64,000 nucleotides of DNA from Caldanaerobius polysaccharolyticus DSM 13641 (GCF_000427425.1 NZ_KE386495.1:733072-797071), one strand, 5' to 3'; counted from the stretch's first letter, positions 16,733 to 27,185 are shown. Made by a program: numbers and translations. The notes: generated from the sequence alone by a model not told the origin.

Positions 16733-17460
16733 GGTGTGCGATTGTAACAGGTGCCTCAAGGGGAATAGGCCGTGCTATTGCCTTAAAGTTGGCCGAGATG
16801 GGGTATGGCGTTGTGGTCAATTACGCTAGTAATAGCCAGAAGGCAGAAGAGGTTGTAGAGGAAATACGCAAAAAAGGTGGTTCGGCAATAGCTATAAAAG
16901 CAGACGTGTCCAGACTTGACGAAGTGAAAGCTATGGTGGATGAGGCAATGGGGCAGTACGGCAATATAAGCGTCCTGGTTAACAATGCGGGAGTTACCAG
17001 GGATAACCTTATCGTTAAAATGAGCGAAGAGGACTGGGAAGAGGTAATAAATATTAATCTTAAAGGCGCATTTAACTGCATAAAGTGCGTGTCAAGGCAG
17101 ATGATAAAACAGAGGTACGGCAAGATCGTAAATGTGTCGTCGATTATAGGGTTGACAGGAAATGCAGGCCAAGCCAACTACGCTGCTTCCAAAGCAGGTT
17201 TAATAGGTCTAACCAAGAGCGTGGCAAGGGAGCTGGCTGCAAGGGGTATAAACGTAAATGCTGTAGCCCCCGGTTACATAGATACGGATATGACCCAGGT
17301 CCTCTCTGAAGAATTAAAAAGCAAGATGCTTGACAGCATACCCCTTCAGAGGTTTGGCAAGCCTGAAGATGTAGCGAATTTAGTGGCGTTTTTGGTTTCA
17401 GATGAGGCATCGTACGTAACAGGGCAGATAATAAGTATTGACGGAGGTATGGCGATATAA
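16729..17460 (+). CDS. fabG: 3-oxoacyl-ACP reductase (FabG)
   Basis: FabG reduces beta-ketoacyl-ACP with NADPH. This is a short-chain dehydrogenase with the cofactor motif TGASRGIG (residues 7-14), NNAG near 85-88, the catalytic Ser in NVSSIIG near 134-140 and YAASKAG near 150-156. The C-terminal substrate loop begins [10 protein letters not shown]. The 243-aa length is typical. The start overlaps the fabD stop (ATGA). Confidence 0.96.
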   Translation: MRCAIVTGASRGIGRAIALKLAEMGYGVVVNYASNSQKAEEVVEEIRKKGGSAIAIKADVSRLDEVKAMVDEAMGQYGNISVLVNNAGVTRDNLIVKMSEEDWEEVININLKGAFNCIKCVSRQMIKQRYGKIVNVSSIIGLTGNAGQANYAASKAGLIGLTKSVARELAARGINVNAVAPGYIDTDMTQVLSEELKSKMLDSIPLQRFGKPEDVANLVAFLVSDEASYVTGQIISIDGGMAI

Positions 17461-17492
17461 TATTATTATGGGAAGGAGGTGAAATAAATCGT

Positions 17493-17735
17493 ATGGTATT
17501 TGACAGAGTAAAGAAGATAGTTGCAGAGCAGTTAGGCGTAGGAGAAGACGAAATAACTACGGAATCATCATTTATTGACGATTTAGGAGCAGATTCTCTG
17601 GATGTAGTAGAGTTGATCATGGCATTGGAGGAGGAGTTTGACATCGAAATTCCGGACGAAGATGCAGAGAAAATTTCTACTGTGGGTGATGCGGTAGAAT
17701 ATATTAAACAGCATGCGGACATAGATGAAGAGTAA
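17493..17735 (+). CDS. acpP: Acyl carrier protein
   Basis: This 80-aa acidic four-helix protein carries growing acyl chains on a phosphopantetheine arm. The attachment serine is Ser35 in [13 protein letters not shown], followed by the typical [17 protein letters not shown] strong GGAAGGAGGTGAA lies before the ATG with a long 10-11-base spacer. It sits between fabG and fabF. A GC-rich hairpin follows the stop. Confidence 0.97.
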   Translation: MVFDRVKKIVAEQLGVGEDEITTESSFIDDLGADSLDVVELIMALEEEFDIEIPDEDAEKISTVGDAVEYIKQHADIDEE

Positions 17736-17737
17736 TT

Positions 17738-17762
17738 AAGGGCCCCGCATTTTGCGGGCCTT
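17738..17762 (+). terminator. GC-rich hairpin between acpP and fabF (partial terminator or processing site)
   Basis: AAGGGCCCCGC pairs with GCGGGCCTT around ATTTT with one bulged base. It is not followed by a T tract, so full termination is doubtful. It may attenuate fabF expression or stabilise the abundant acpP message. Confidence 0.5.
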
Positions 17763-17821
17763 GGATTATTATGGCTTTTGCCTTGATATAGATAGATACG
17801 CTAGTTTTTGAGGTGAATAAA

Positions 17822-19063
17822 ATGAGCAATAGAGTGGTAATAACCGGTATAGGTTGTGTTACCCCGATAGGCATTGGAAAAGAAGCGTATTGGAATGCAT
17901 TGAAATCCGGTAAGTCCGGTATCGGTCCTATAACGAAATTCGATGCCTCTGAGTATCCTACAAGGATCGCGGCGGAAGTGAAGGATTTCAATCCCATGGA
18001 TTTTATAGAGAAAAAAGAAGCCAAGCGAATGGATAGATACACCCATTTTGCTATAGCGTCTGCCAAGATGGCTATTGAAGATGCCGGATTGGATCTGGAT
18101 ACTGTGGACAAAAATCGCTTCGGTGTTATACTAGGGTCTGGCATAGGCGGTATAGAGACGTTTGAAGAGCAGTTTAGGGTTATGATGGAAAAAGGCCCAG
18201 GTAGGGTAAGCCCATTTTTTATACCCATGATGATATCCAATATGGCTGCAGGACAGATAGCTATAACCTTTGGCGCTAAGGGACCTAATGAGACAACTGT
18301 AAGCGCGTGTGCTTCCAGCACCAATGCCATAGGAGATGCTTTTAAGCTTATACAGAGCGGAAGAGCCGATGTGGTGCTGGCTGGGGGTTCAGAAGCGTCT
18401 ATAACGCCCATGGCGCTGGCAGGCTTTTGTTCTCTTAAAGCGCTGTCAACCAATAATGAGAATTACCATGAAGCCAGCAGGCCTTTTGACAAAAATCGCG
18501 ATGGATTTGTCATGGGAGAAGGTGCCGGCATAGTGCTACTTGAGAGGATGGACAAAGCACTGGAAAGAGGCGCCAAGATATACGCTGAGATAGTGGGTTA
18601 TGGATCCACCTGTGATGCATACCATATAACGGCACCGGCCCCAGAGGGTGAGGGAGCCGCCAGGGCGATGGCTGAAGCTATAGCAGATGCAGGGATAAGA
18701 CCTGAGGATATCGATTATATTAATGCCCATGGCACGTCTACGGATTACAATGACAAGTACGAGACCATGGCTATAAAGACGGTGTTTGGGGAGCACGCTT
18801 ATAAATTAGCCATAAGCTCTACCAAGTCCATGACAGGACATCTGTTAGGAGCAGCTGGTGCTATTGAGGCCATTGCGTGCTTGTTGGCCATAGATCAAGG
18901 TTTTATACACCCGACTATAAATTTGCGTACGCCTGATCCTGAGTGCGATTTAAATTACGTTCCCAACGTCGGTATAGAGAAAGACGTGAAGTACGCGCTG
19001 TCCAATTCCTTTGGATTTGGAGGTCAGAATGCGTGCATAATATTCAAGAAGTACTGCGAGTGA
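17822..19063 (+). CDS. fabF: Beta-ketoacyl-ACP synthase II (FabF)
   Basis: FabF performs the chain-elongating condensations. The catalytic Cys lies in [10 protein letters not shown] near residue 163. His is in [11 protein letters not shown] near 303, and a second His in [15 protein letters not shown] near 339. The 413-aa length is standard. The ATG at 17822 is preferred over a GTG three codons upstream because that GTG is part of the ribosome binding site TTGAGGTGA. In related genomes rnc usually follows fabF; here a broken radical-SAM gene starts five bases later. Confidence 0.96.
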   Translation: MSNRVVITGIGCVTPIGIGKEAYWNALKSGKSGIGPITKFDASEYPTRIAAEVKDFNPMDFIEKKEAKRMDRYTHFAIASAKMAIEDAGLDLDTVDKNRFGVILGSGIGGIETFEEQFRVMMEKGPGRVSPFFIPMMISNMAAGQIAITFGAKGPNETTVSACASSTNAIGDAFKLIQSGRADVVLAGGSEASITPMALAGFCSLKALSTNNENYHEASRPFDKNRDGFVMGEGAGIVLLERMDKALERGAKIYAEIVGYGSTCDAYHITAPAPEGEGAARAMAEAIADAGIRPEDIDYINAHGTSTDYNDKYETMAIKTVFGEHAYKLAISSTKSMTGHLLGAAGAIEAIACLLAIDQGFIHPTINLRTPDPECDLNYVPNVGIEKDVKYALSNSFGFGGQNACIIFKKYCE

Positions 19064-19067
19064 TCTT

Positions 19068-20131
19068 ATGATAATACCTATATTTGTCCCTCATAGAGGT
19101 TGCCCCCATAATTGCGTCTTTTGCGATCAAAAGAAGATATCAGGTCAGGATGAGGTCGTTACCCCTGATTATGTTAAAAAAAAATTGAAGATCACTTAAA
19201 AACAGCTCATGGACAGCCTGTAATGGTGGCCTTTTACGGCGGCAGCTTTACGGCGATACCTGTAGAAGTCCAGAATAGTTTGATGGATGCGGTAAAGCCC
19301 TATATGCAAAGGGGCAAAGTGACGGGTATTAAGTTGTCTACGAGACCTGACTGCATTGACAGGCACATACTTGATAACCTCAAATCCCACGGTGTAAAGG
19401 AGATAGAGCTAGGGGTACAGTCCATGGATGATGAGGTGCTGTCGCTGGCGGAGAGAGGCCATACGTCGGACGACGTAAGGAAGGCTGCGAGTTTGATAAA
19501 GCCATATGGCTTTAAATTGGGGCTTCAGATGATGGTAGGTTTGCCTGGTGACACCAAAGCTAAAGATATGTATACAGCAGTAGAGCTCATAAGGATGAAA
19601 CCTGACTACGTGAGGATTTACCCCACCCTTGTTATAAGAGGTACTTCTCTAGAAGAGATGTATAAAAAGGGCCTTTACGTTGCTTTGAACCTTAAAGAGG
19701 CTGTGGATATATGCAGCGATCTGTTGCTGATGTTTTCACTTTACGATGTGCCGATCGTAAGGGTGGGGTTGCAGCCTACGGAGGAAATCAACGAAAAAGG
19801 CGACGTGGTGGCAGGGCCTTTTCACCCGGCGTTCAGACAGGTGGTAGAGGCCAAAATAGCGTGGGATATGATGTCGTATGCCTATAGGTGTTTGGGTGGA
19901 AACCATTTGACATTGGTGGTTAATCCCAGGGATTTGTCCAATGTGGTAGGGGTTAAAAAGTCCAACGTATTGAAGTTTTGCTCTGAGTATGGAGTGACTG
20001 TCGAAGTAAAAGGAGAACAGCAGGTGGAAAGGGATACGATAATATTTATAACAGAAAAGGGAAAGTATAAATTGAGCAAAAAAGAATATGCAAAAAGCAG
20101 GAATTTACAAGTGCATGTAGAATATAAATAG
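19068..20131 (+). pseudogene. Radical SAM protein of the ELP3-like family, split by a frameshift in a run of nine A
   Basis: An ATG at 19068 opens a frame coding MIIPIFVPHRGCPHNCVFC, with the CxxxCxxC cluster motif of radical SAM enzymes. That frame stops at about 19197. The rest of the enzyme continues in another frame from the A run at 19176-19184 to 20131, including FYGGSFTAIP, STRPDCID, ELGVQSMDDEVL, GLQMMVGLPGDT and a C-terminal domain. With ten A instead of nine, the two parts join as VKKKIEDHLK, the expected sequence. It may be a true mutation, a sequencing or assembly indel, or slippage-corrected expression. ELP3-like radical SAM proteins sit before smc in several Clostridia; the substrate is unknown. 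Confidence 0.8.
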
Positions 20132-20171
20132 TATCGCAATAGTACAATAAAAAAATATAGGAGGATTATAT

Positions 20172-20432
20172 ATGGAAATACTCAAAGTATCGGCTAAGTC
20201 ACAACCAAAGGCTGTTGCAGGTGCTATAGCAGCAGTGCTGAGGGAGAATTCCACTGCTGAGATCCAGGCGGTGGGAGCGGGCGCGATAAATCAAGCAGTA
20301 AAAGCAATAGCTATAGCCAGAGGTTATGTAGCCCCCAATGGAATAGATCTTGTAGCTATACCAGCGTTTTCCGAAATTGAAATCGACGGCGAAACGCGAA
20401 CAGCTATTAAGTTTATAGTAGAGCCAAGGTAA
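20172..20432 (+). CDS. spoVS: Stage V sporulation protein S
   Basis: SpoVS is a small Alba-like protein (86 aa) that affects septation and spore coat assembly. The sequence MEILKVSAKSQPKAVAGAIA and the repeated Ala/Ile-rich core (EIQAVGAGAINQAVKAIAIARGY) are nearly invariant in the family. A good AGGAGGATTATAT precedes the ATG. The gene ends just before a perfect 11-bp hairpin, and smc begins 55 bases downstream. Confidence 0.96.
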   Translation: MEILKVSAKSQPKAVAGAIAAVLRENSTAEIQAVGAGAINQAVKAIAIARGYVAPNGIDLVAIPAFSEIEIDGETRTAIKFIVEPR

Positions 20433-20436
20433 GTAG

Positions 20437-20462
20437 AAGACCTGCTAGAAATAGCAGGTCTT
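20437..20462 (+). other. Stable GAAA-loop hairpin between spoVS and smc
   Basis: AAGACCTGCTA (20437-20447) pairs perfectly with TAGCAGGTCTT (20452-20462) across a GAAA tetraloop. There is no T tract after it, so it is unlikely to be a full terminator. A role in message stability or attenuation is possible. Confidence 0.6.
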
Positions 20463-20487
20463 GCCATGTTTACGGAGGTCAAATGAG

Positions 20488-23400
20488 ATGTACCTTAAAA
20501 AGCTTGAAATACAGGGATTTAAGTCCTTTGCAGATAAAGTGGAGCTAGAGTTTAACGGCGGAATCACTGCGGTGGTAGGTCCTAATGGGTGTGGTAAAAG
20601 CAACATATCTGACGCCATAAGGTGGGTACTGGGCGAACAGAGCGTAAAGAACCTCAGAGGCAGCAAGATGGAAGACGTTATATTTGCGGGGACGCCTAAC
20701 AGGAAAGCCTTGGGTTTTGCTTCTGTCACTATAACCTTCGACAACCGGGATGGGACGTTGCCTATAGACTACGAGGAAGTGGCTATTGGCCGCAAGCTTT
20801 ATAGATCCGGAGAAAGCGAGTATTCCATAAACGGTACCCCATGCAGGTTGAAGGACATAACAGATCTTCTATACAGTACAGGCATAGGCAAAGACGGCTA
20901 TTCCATCATAGGACAAGGACAGGTAGAAAAGGTCATAAATTCCAGACCTGATGACAGGAGAGAAATATTTGACGAAGCCACAGGTATTTCGAAATACAAG
21001 TATAAGAAGCAGGAAGCCATAAAAAAGCTGGAGGAGGCCAACAATAACCTGCAGAGGCTTGATGACATAATAGGAGAGGTAGAAATTCAGAGAGCCTCGC
21101 TGAAAGAGCAGGCCGATAAAGCCCGGAGGTATATTGAGTTATATGAGAGGCTAAAAACCCTTGAGGTAAACGGCATCCTTAAGGAGCTGGATAAAGTAGA
21201 CGAGAGTATAGGTTTATCTGTAAATGAAGGAAACCTGTTGCAGGTAAAAATAAATGGCCTAGAAGAGAAGAAAAGCGAAATGGTTGCTGAGCTTGAAGAG
21301 CGAAAAGAAAAATGCAAAGCTTTGAGGGAAGAGGCAGAACGGTTGGATCTTGCGGTAAGGGATCTGGAGCAAAATAGAGAAAAGATGGAGAACCAGTACC
21401 AGGTATTGCATGAACGGCTTTTGAACAGAGAAAAGGATAGGGTAAGTTATGAAAATGAAATCGCTAAAGCGAAAGGCATCGTAGAGCATATAGAAAAGCA
21501 ACTGGAAGAGTGTTCAGCGAGGATAGGTCAAAAACAACTGTTTTTGAGCAGGATAGATGCATTTCAAATGAATATGGAATTAAAGCTTTCCCGTATGAAC
21601 GACATGCTGGAGAAAAAAGAAAAAGAAGAGGGCGATGTTCGGGATATCCATGCGAAGATAAATTATCTTGTGGAGCTGATTAAAAAGAATGAAGAGCAGC
21701 TGAGCAAGCTGGATGAGAGTATAGAGGATATCTGCCGATCTTTAGAAAAAAAGAAACGTTTGTACGGCGAGGAGAAAAAGTGTTATGATAAATTCCAGTC
21801 GAACTTAGAAAAAGTGAACCAGGTGGTAAAAGAAAAGTCGCTGATGCTGGATGAGATCAATGAATCTCTGGAAAAACACAGGGGCGAGTTTTACAGGATT
21901 AACAAAGAAATAGACAGGCTTACAGTGAAGTTATCAGGGCTTAAGGCCAAATCTGAACAAATCAATAGGAGCGTCAAAGCCCTGGTTGACGCCAGGTATA
22001 AGGATAGCGGGTTGCCTCAGTTTTGGCCTGTTATAGACCTCGTTGAGGTACCTGAGGCGTACCGCGTGGCTGTGGAAGTAGCGTTAGGGTCAGCGCTATA
22101 TGACGTGGTGGTGAACACCGATGATGATGCCAGGGCGCTTGTGGAATACTTGAAACAGCACAATCTAGGTAGGGTCACTTTTATACCTCTTAACGCTGTA
22201 AGAGATGTCAGGCTTGATAGCAACAGAGAAATTTACCAAGAGGATGGCTTTATAGATTACGCTATAAAGCTTATAAATTATGAGGCAAAATACGACAGGG
22301 CGATAAAGTTCCTTTTTGACAGGGTACTCGTGTGCCGCAATATGGATAGCGCCCTTCGCCTGTCCCGAAAATACCCTTACCGCTATAAGATCGTAACGCT
22401 GGAAGGCGAGATAATATATCCTTCTGGTTTGATCACAGGGGGTAGCTTAAACAAAAGCGCGATGGTCGGGGTGCAAAGCGAAAGGCGCCTCTTGGAAAGC
22501 GCCATTGGAGAACAGCGGAAAAAGTGCAGGGAAGCAGCAGAGAAGATAAAAGCAATGGAAGTTCAAGTAGAGGCTATACGAGTGGAGATAGCGAGGTTAA
22601 AACAGCGAAGGGATGATCTGGAAAAAGCGGTGCGAGATGGTGAAGTGAAGTGCCATAGGTTGAAACTTGACATGGAATTTTTGGAGAGACAGCTGGAGCA
22701 ATTGCAAAGAAATAAAGGCGCGTTGTATTCTGAAACAGAGGGGCTTAAGGAGCAGTTGAAAAGCTACAGCCACAGGATAGACAGGATGGAAGAGAATTCA
22801 GAGAATTGGCAACAATATAAAGACGCGGTGGAGAATTTAAAGAGAAAATTGTTGAACGTAAAGCTCATAAAAGCTAGATACCAGGAGCAGGTTTCTTCGC
22901 TATACCGCCAGAGGGATGAACATGAAAATGCCCTGCGACAAAAAAAGCTGGAGATTGATGGATTTGAAGCTAAATATCATTCTGTTTTAACAGAAATTGA
23001 TCAGCTGCAAGCACGTATTAAAGAATTGGCAGAGGGTAGAGAAGAATTAAAAGGCAAAAAAAGAGAATTGATGGCTAGAATAGTAGATATAAAGGACCGG
23101 TTGATGGCCTTTGAAAAAGAGATAGAGGAAATAACGCGAGATATACAGGACGTGGATGGGCAGCTTAAAGATCTGGCGGAAAAAAAGATGAGGTGCCAAT
23201 TGGATAAGGCAAAATGGGAGCTTAAGAGGAGCGATTTGGTTAACGCCTTGGAAGACCTGTACGGCATGTCCTTAGAACAGGCGCAGGCGCTTAGGCAAGA
23301 AGTTGACGTGGATAGCGCCGAGGTCAAGAGGCTAAAGAAGGAGATAGAGCTATTAGGGGATGTAAACAAGGGTTCTATAGAGGAGTACAGGAAGGTTGAT

Positions 23401-23958
23401 GAGAGGTACCTTTTTCTTGATGCTCAGCGCAAAGACCTTCAAGAGTCAATGGCCAAGATTCAAAAGGTGATAGACGAGCTGAATGAAGCCATGAAACAGC
23501 AGTTTATAAGCCAGCTGGAGCTCATCAATAAGAATTTTGACAGGGCGTTAAAAGAGCTGTTTGGCGGCGGCAAAGGGAGACTGATCCTCGTGGATAGCCA
23601 GGATGTGCTTCAATCGGGTATAGATATAGAAGTCCGGCTGCCAGGTAAAAAGGTCCAGAATATGCAGTTGCTATCCGGTGGCGAAAAGGCCCTGTGTGCT
23701 ATCTCGCTTCTATTTGCTTTTCTGTACGCGAATCCCTCTCCTTTTTGTGTTCTTGACGAGATAGATGCGTCCCTTGACGAAGCCAATGTGGAGAGATTTG
23801 CTTCGTTTTTACAGAGATTGTCTCAGAGGATCCAATTTATCGTCATAACCCACAGAAGAGGTACGATGATGGCGGCAGATTACGCCTACGGCGTGTCTAT
23901 GCCTGAACAGGGAGTATCCCGCCTTTTGTCTGTTAAAATAGATGAGGAGGCAAGTTAG
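20488..23958 (+). CDS. smc: Chromosome segregation ATPase SMC
   Basis: SMC forms the ATPase ring of condensin with ScpA and ScpB and organises the chromosome. Walker A GPNGCGKSN is near residues 30-38. Long coiled coils (about 165-490 and 670-990) flank a hinge that starts near GLPQFWPVIDLVEV (about 506). The signature LSGGEKAL is near 1062 and Walker B FCVLDEIDASLDEANV near 1086. With the ATG at 20488 it has 1156 residues. An overlapping out-of-frame ATG lies just before, and an upstream in-frame TTG falls in the spoVS hairpin, so both are rejected. ftsY starts directly after the stop. Confidence 0.97.
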   Translation: MYLKKLEIQGFKSFADKVELEFNGGITAVVGPNGCGKSNISDAIRWVLGEQSVKNLRGSKMEDVIFAGTPNRKALGFASVTITFDNRDGTLPIDYEEVAIGRKLYRSGESEYSINGTPCRLKDITDLLYSTGIGKDGYSIIGQGQVEKVINSRPDDRREIFDEATGISKYKYKKQEAIKKLEEANNNLQRLDDIIGEVEIQRASLKEQADKARRYIELYERLKTLEVNGILKELDKVDESIGLSVNEGNLLQVKINGLEEKKSEMVAELEERKEKCKALREEAERLDLAVRDLEQNREKMENQYQVLHERLLNREKDRVSYENEIAKAKGIVEHIEKQLEECSARIGQKQLFLSRIDAFQMNMELKLSRMNDMLEKKEKEEGDVRDIHAKINYLVELIKKNEEQLSKLDESIEDICRSLEKKKRLYGEEKKCYDKFQSNLEKVNQVVKEKSLMLDEINESLEKHRGEFYRINKEIDRLTVKLSGLKAKSEQINRSVKALVDARYKDSGLPQFWPVIDLVEVPEAYRVAVEVALGSALYDVVVNTDDDARALVEYLKQHNLGRVTFIPLNAVRDVRLDSNREIYQEDGFIDYAIKLINYEAKYDRAIKFLFDRVLVCRNMDSALRLSRKYPYRYKIVTLEGEIIYPSGLITGGSLNKSAMVGVQSERRLLESAIGEQRKKCREAAEKIKAMEVQVEAIRVEIARLKQRRDDLEKAVRDGEVKCHRLKLDMEFLERQLEQLQRNKGALYSETEGLKEQLKSYSHRIDRMEENSENWQQYKDAVENLKRKLLNVKLIKARYQEQVSSLYRQRDEHENALRQKKLEIDGFEAKYHSVLTEIDQLQARIKELAEGREELKGKKRELMARIVDIKDRLMAFEKEIEEITRDIQDVDGQLKDLAEKKMRCQLDKAKWELKRSDLVNALEDLYGMSLEQAQALRQEVDVDSAEVKRLKKEIELLGDVNKGSIEEYRKVDERYLFLDAQRKDLQESMAKIQKVIDELNEAMKQQFISQLELINKNFDRALKELFGGGKGRLILVDSQDVLQSGIDIEVRLPGKKVQNMQLLSGGEKALCAISLLFAFLYANPSPFCVLDEIDASLDEANVERFASFLQRLSQRIQFIVITHRRGTMMAADYAYGVSMPEQGVSRLLSVKIDEEAS

Positions 23959-24876
23959 ATGGCATTTGGGTTCTTTGATAGGTTAAAAGAAGGTCTTAAA
24001 AAGACCCGTACGGGTATAGCTGAAAAAATGGAAAAGATTATAAAGATTTACCCCCGATTGTCTGATGAATTTTACGATGAGCTGGAAGAGGTTTTGATAA
24101 CATCGGATATGGGAATAGAAACGACCATGAAAATAATAAGCGACATCAAGCGGGAAGCCAGAGAGAAAAAGTTAAGCGATGCTGAGGCTGTAAAGGATTT
24201 GTTAAAGAACAGGCTTTACGAGATATTAGACCGCAATGAAAAAGGTGACGAGGGAACAAAGAGCCCTTGTGTAGTCCTTGTGATAGGGGTAAATGGGGTT
24301 GGCAAAACCACCTCTATAGGCAAACTGGCCCATGTGTACCGAGAAAAAGGCAAGAAGGTGCTTTTAGCTGCTGCTGACACCTTTAGGGCCGCAGCTATAG
24401 AACAGATTGAGGAGTGGGGCAAAAGGGCTGGTGTAGACGTGATTAAGCATCATGAGGGATCAGATCCTTCGGCAGTGGTTTTTGATGCCATACAGGCTGC
24501 TAAGTCCAGAAAAGCCGATGTTTTGATTTGTGATACGGCAGGGCGCCTGCACAATAAAAAAAATCTCATGAATGAGCTCTCAAAGATCGAAAGAGTGATT
24601 TCTCGGGAATACCCTGAGGCCTACAAAGAGGTATTTTTGGTGCTCGACGCGACCACAGGGCAAAATGCCTTACAACAGGCTATGCTGTTTAAAGAAGCTG
24701 CGGATATCACGGGGATTATTTTGACTAAACTGGATGGCACTGCTAAAGGCGGTATTGTCGTAGCCATATGTTCTGAGATAGGCATCCCTGTAAAGTATAT
24801 CGGCGTGGGAGAGGGTATCGACGACCTTCAACCTTTTTCTGCAAAAGATTTTGTAGACGCGTTGTTTTCTTCTTGA
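23959..24876 (+). CDS. ftsY: Signal recognition particle receptor FtsY
   Basis: FtsY is the SRP receptor GTPase that delivers ribosomes to the membrane. The N domain comes first (about 1-90), followed by the G domain. P-loop [10 protein letters not shown] is near residues 111-120, [10 protein letters not shown] near 140, DTAGR near 192-196 and [10 protein letters not shown] near 256-265. The 305-aa protein lacks a long acidic A domain, as is usual in Clostridia. It starts on the base after the smc stop. A promoter-like TTGACA for ylxM overlaps its last codons. Confidence 0.96.
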   Translation: MAFGFFDRLKEGLKKTRTGIAEKMEKIIKIYPRLSDEFYDELEEVLITSDMGIETTMKIISDIKREAREKKLSDAEAVKDLLKNRLYEILDRNEKGDEGTKSPCVVLVIGVNGVGKTTSIGKLAHVYREKGKKVLLAAADTFRAAAIEQIEEWGKRAGVDVIKHHEGSDPSAVVFDAIQAAKSRKADVLICDTAGRLHNKKNLMNELSKIERVISREYPEAYKEVFLVLDATTGQNALQQAMLFKEAADITGIILTKLDGTAKGGIVVAICSEIGIPVKYIGVGEGIDDLQPFSAKDFVDALFSS

Positions 24877-24901
24877 CAAAATCTCCAATGTATTATAAAC
24901 T
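24873..24901 (+). promoter_or_regulatory. Candidate promoter for ylxM-ffh within the end of ftsY
   Basis: TTGACA (24873-24878) is followed after 17 bases by TAAACT (24896-24901), or after 15 bases by TATAAA (24894-24899). The -35 is perfect and the -10 weak. It would provide extra transcription of ylxM, ffh and the ribosomal genes beyond. Confidence 0.4.
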
Positions 24902-24923
24902 ATGTAAAGGTGATTCACTTGAC

Positions 24924-25298
24924 ATGCAAAAAGAGGATGCGTTTGAAAAGCGAACAAGGCTGAACACCTATTTTGATTTTTACGGCCGTCTGTTGACGCA
25001 AAAGCAGCGAGATGTGTTCAAGATGTATTATTTAAACGATTATTCCATGGGAGAGATATCAGAGGAACTACATATATCGCGGCAAGGGGTTTTTGATGTT
25101 CTCAAAAGGGCGGAGAAAGTGCTGGAGGAACACGAAGAAAAGCTGGGACTGGTAAAAAGATTTGAAGAAAAGCAGAGTGAGTTCAGAAATGTCTTCAGGC
25201 GGTTAAAAGAGCTTGGGGAGACTCTGCCTGAGGATAAAAAAGCGATAGTGTGGGACATAATAGATGAATTAAGTGAGGCTATAGAAGGTCTGGTATAG
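24924..25298 (+). CDS. ylxM: YlxM-family DNA-binding protein
   Basis: YlxM proteins are small sigma-70 region-4-like helix-turn-helix proteins encoded just upstream of ffh and may modulate the SRP pathway. The sequence has LTQKQRDVFKMYYLNDYSMGEI and the HTH SEELHISRQGVFDVLKRAEKVLE, followed by a charged helix. The ATG at 24924 follows AAAGGTGAT with nine-base spacing; a TTG 17 codons earlier overlaps the ftsY end and is less likely. This gives 124 residues. Confidence 0.88.
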   Translation: MQKEDAFEKRTRLNTYFDFYGRLLTQKQRDVFKMYYLNDYSMGEISEELHISRQGVFDVLKRAEKVLEEHEEKLGLVKRFEEKQSEFRNVFRRLKELGETLPEDKKAIVWDIIDELSEAIEGLV

Positions 25299-25319
25299 GT
25301 ATAGTGGAGGTCTTACTAA

Positions 25320-26663
25320 ATGGCGTTTGAAAATCTGGCCGATAAGCTTCAAAACGTATTTAAAAAATTAAGAGGTAAGGGAAAGCTGGGCGAAAAAGAC
25401 ATTAAGGACGCGATGCGGGAAGTCAGGCTTGCCTTATTGGAAGCTGATGTAAATTTCAAGGTGGTAAAAGACTTTATAAACCGCGTTTCCCAGAGGTGCG
25501 TAGGAGCGGAAGTCCTGAAAAGCTTGACACCTGCTCAGCAGGTGATAAAGATAGTAAAGGATGAGCTTACTGAGCTGATGGGCTCTACTCAGAGCAGGTT
25601 GAATACCTCAGCAGGTTCCCCTTTTGTCGTTATGATGGTAGGGCTTCAAGGATCAGGCAAGACTACTACAGCGGCTAAAATAGGCGGATATTTGTATAAA
25701 CAAGGTAAACACCCCATGCTGGTAGCGTGCGATGTCTATAGACCTGCTGCTATAAAGCAATTGCAGGTGGTAGGAGAAAAGTTGGGGTTGCCCGTTTTTT
25801 CTTTAGGGCAAAATGTCAGTCCAGTGGATATTGCTAAAGCGTCGATTAGTGCCGCCAGGAAAAACGGCAACGATGTAGTTATAATAGACACAGCGGGAAG
25901 GTTACACATAGATGAAGAAATGATGCAAGAGCTAAAAGCGATAAAAGCGGAAGTCAAACCTCACGAAATACTGCTGGTGGTCGATGCCATGACTGGCCAG
26001 GACGCTGTCAATATCGCTCAGAACTTCAACGAAAAGCTGGGAATAGACGGAATAGTCATGACGAAGCTGGACGGAGATACCAGAGGCGGAGCGGCCCTTT
26101 CGGTAAAAGCGGTGACGGGCAAGCCTATCAAGTTCGTAGGAGTGGGCGAAAAGCTGGAGGACATAGAGGTATTTCATCCCGACAGAATGGCATCGCGCAT
26201 ATTGGGCATGGGAGATGTGCTTACTCTGATTGAAAAAGCGGAGCAGGCATACGATGAAAAGAGAGCGTTAGAGCTCCAAGAGAAGATAAGCAAGCAGCAG
26301 TTTACGTTGCAGGATTTTTTGGAGCAGATGCAGGAAGTCAAGAAAATAGGCCCTATAAATCAGATACTGGAGATGATTCCGGGGTTAAATCAAAAGCAGT
26401 TAAAGGGGTTTAATGTGGACGAGAGAGAAATATCCAGAATAGAGGCTATTATTAAATCCATGACCCCTGAAGAGAGGATTAACCCTTCTATAATAAATTC
26501 CAGCAGGAAAAAGAGAATAGCCATGGGTAGCGGTACTACCATTCAGGATGTAAACAAATTGTTGAGGGAATTTGAGCAGACCAAAAAAATGATTAAGCAA
26601 TTTCAGGATTTAGATAAAGATTTAAAAAAGGGCAAGAAGGGATTTCCGTTGTTCAAATTTTAG
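25320..26663 (+). CDS. ffh: Signal recognition particle protein Ffh
   Basis: Ffh is the SRP54 GTPase that binds signal sequences and 4.5S RNA. The N domain comes first, then the G domain with P-loop [11 protein letters not shown] near residues 107-117, [10 protein letters not shown] near 138, [12 protein letters not shown] near 189 and [12 protein letters not shown] near 247. A methionine-rich M domain lies at about 310-447 and includes the RNA-binding segment [12 protein letters not shown]. The 447-aa length is standard. It is followed after 14 bases by rpsP. Confidence 0.97.
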   Translation: MAFENLADKLQNVFKKLRGKGKLGEKDIKDAMREVRLALLEADVNFKVVKDFINRVSQRCVGAEVLKSLTPAQQVIKIVKDELTELMGSTQSRLNTSAGSPFVVMMVGLQGSGKTTTAAKIGGYLYKQGKHPMLVACDVYRPAAIKQLQVVGEKLGLPVFSLGQNVSPVDIAKASISAARKNGNDVVIIDTAGRLHIDEEMMQELKAIKAEVKPHEILLVVDAMTGQDAVNIAQNFNEKLGIDGIVMTKLDGDTRGGAALSVKAVTGKPIKFVGVGEKLEDIEVFHPDRMASRILGMGDVLTLIEKAEQAYDEKRALELQEKISKQQFTLQDFLEQMQEVKKIGPINQILEMIPGLNQKQLKGFNVDEREISRIEAIIKSMTPEERINPSIINSSRKKRIAMGSGTTIQDVNKLLREFEQTKKMIKQFQDLDKDLKKGKKGFPLFKF

Positions 26664-26677
26664 AAGGAGGTGAAAGG

Positions 26678-26920
26678 ATGGCAGTAAAGATAAGGCTGAT
26701 GAGAATGGGAGCTAAAAACAATCCTTTCTACAGGGTTGTGGTTACAGATTCCAGATCTCCTCGCGATGGCAAATTTATCGAGTCAATAGGGTATTATAAC
26801 CCTATATCCCAGCCGAGAGAGGTTAAGATTGATGCCGAAAAGGCTTTAGAATGGTTGAAAAAAGGCGCGCAGCCGTCAGATGCTGTCAGGCTCATTTTAA
26901 AATCCCAAGGTATCATATAG
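26678..26920 (+). CDS. rpsP: 30S ribosomal protein S16
   Basis: The 80-aa protein starts [21 protein letters not shown] and includes [19 protein letters not shown], the defining S16 sequence. A strong AGAAGGAGGTGAAAGG precedes the ATG. It heads the classical rpsP-khpA-rimM-trmD-rplS cluster for ribosome and tRNA maturation. Confidence 0.98.
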   Translation: MAVKIRLMRMGAKNNPFYRVVVTDSRSPRDGKFIESIGYYNPISQPREVKIDAEKALEWLKKGAQPSDAVRLILKSQGII

Positions 26921-26942
26921 CGTGGAAAATGGAGGTGTTATC

Positions 26943-27179
26943 TTGGCATCCTTAGGAGAGTTAGTCAAGGTTATCGCTCAATCTCTTGTCAATGATCCCG
27001 ATTCTGTAGAAGTAAAGGAAATCCAAGGAGAGCATTCCATCATCATTGAGCTAAAGGTAGCGCCAGAGGATACAGGCAAGGTAATAGGGAAGCAGGGAAG
27101 GACAGCAAAAGCTATAAGGACGATAGTGAGAACCGCGGCAATTAAGCAGAATAAAAAAGTAATGGTGGAAATCATATAA
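26943..27179 (+). CDS. khpA: KH-domain RNA-binding protein KhpA
   Basis: KhpA (YlqC) is a small RNA-binding KH protein that pairs with KhpB and influences cell division and small RNAs. The KH motif is visible as GKVIGKQGRTAKAIRTIV. The TTG at 26943 is preferred because AATGGAGGTG lies seven bases upstream; the GTG at 26922 would place that ribosome binding site inside the coding region. The result is 78 residues. It sits between rpsP and rimM, its normal place in Firmicutes. Confidence 0.92.
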   Translation: MASLGELVKVIAQSLVNDPDSVEVKEIQGEHSIIIELKVAPEDTGKVIGKQGRTAKAIRTIVRTAAIKQNKKVMVEII

Positions 27180-27185
27180 AAAGGT

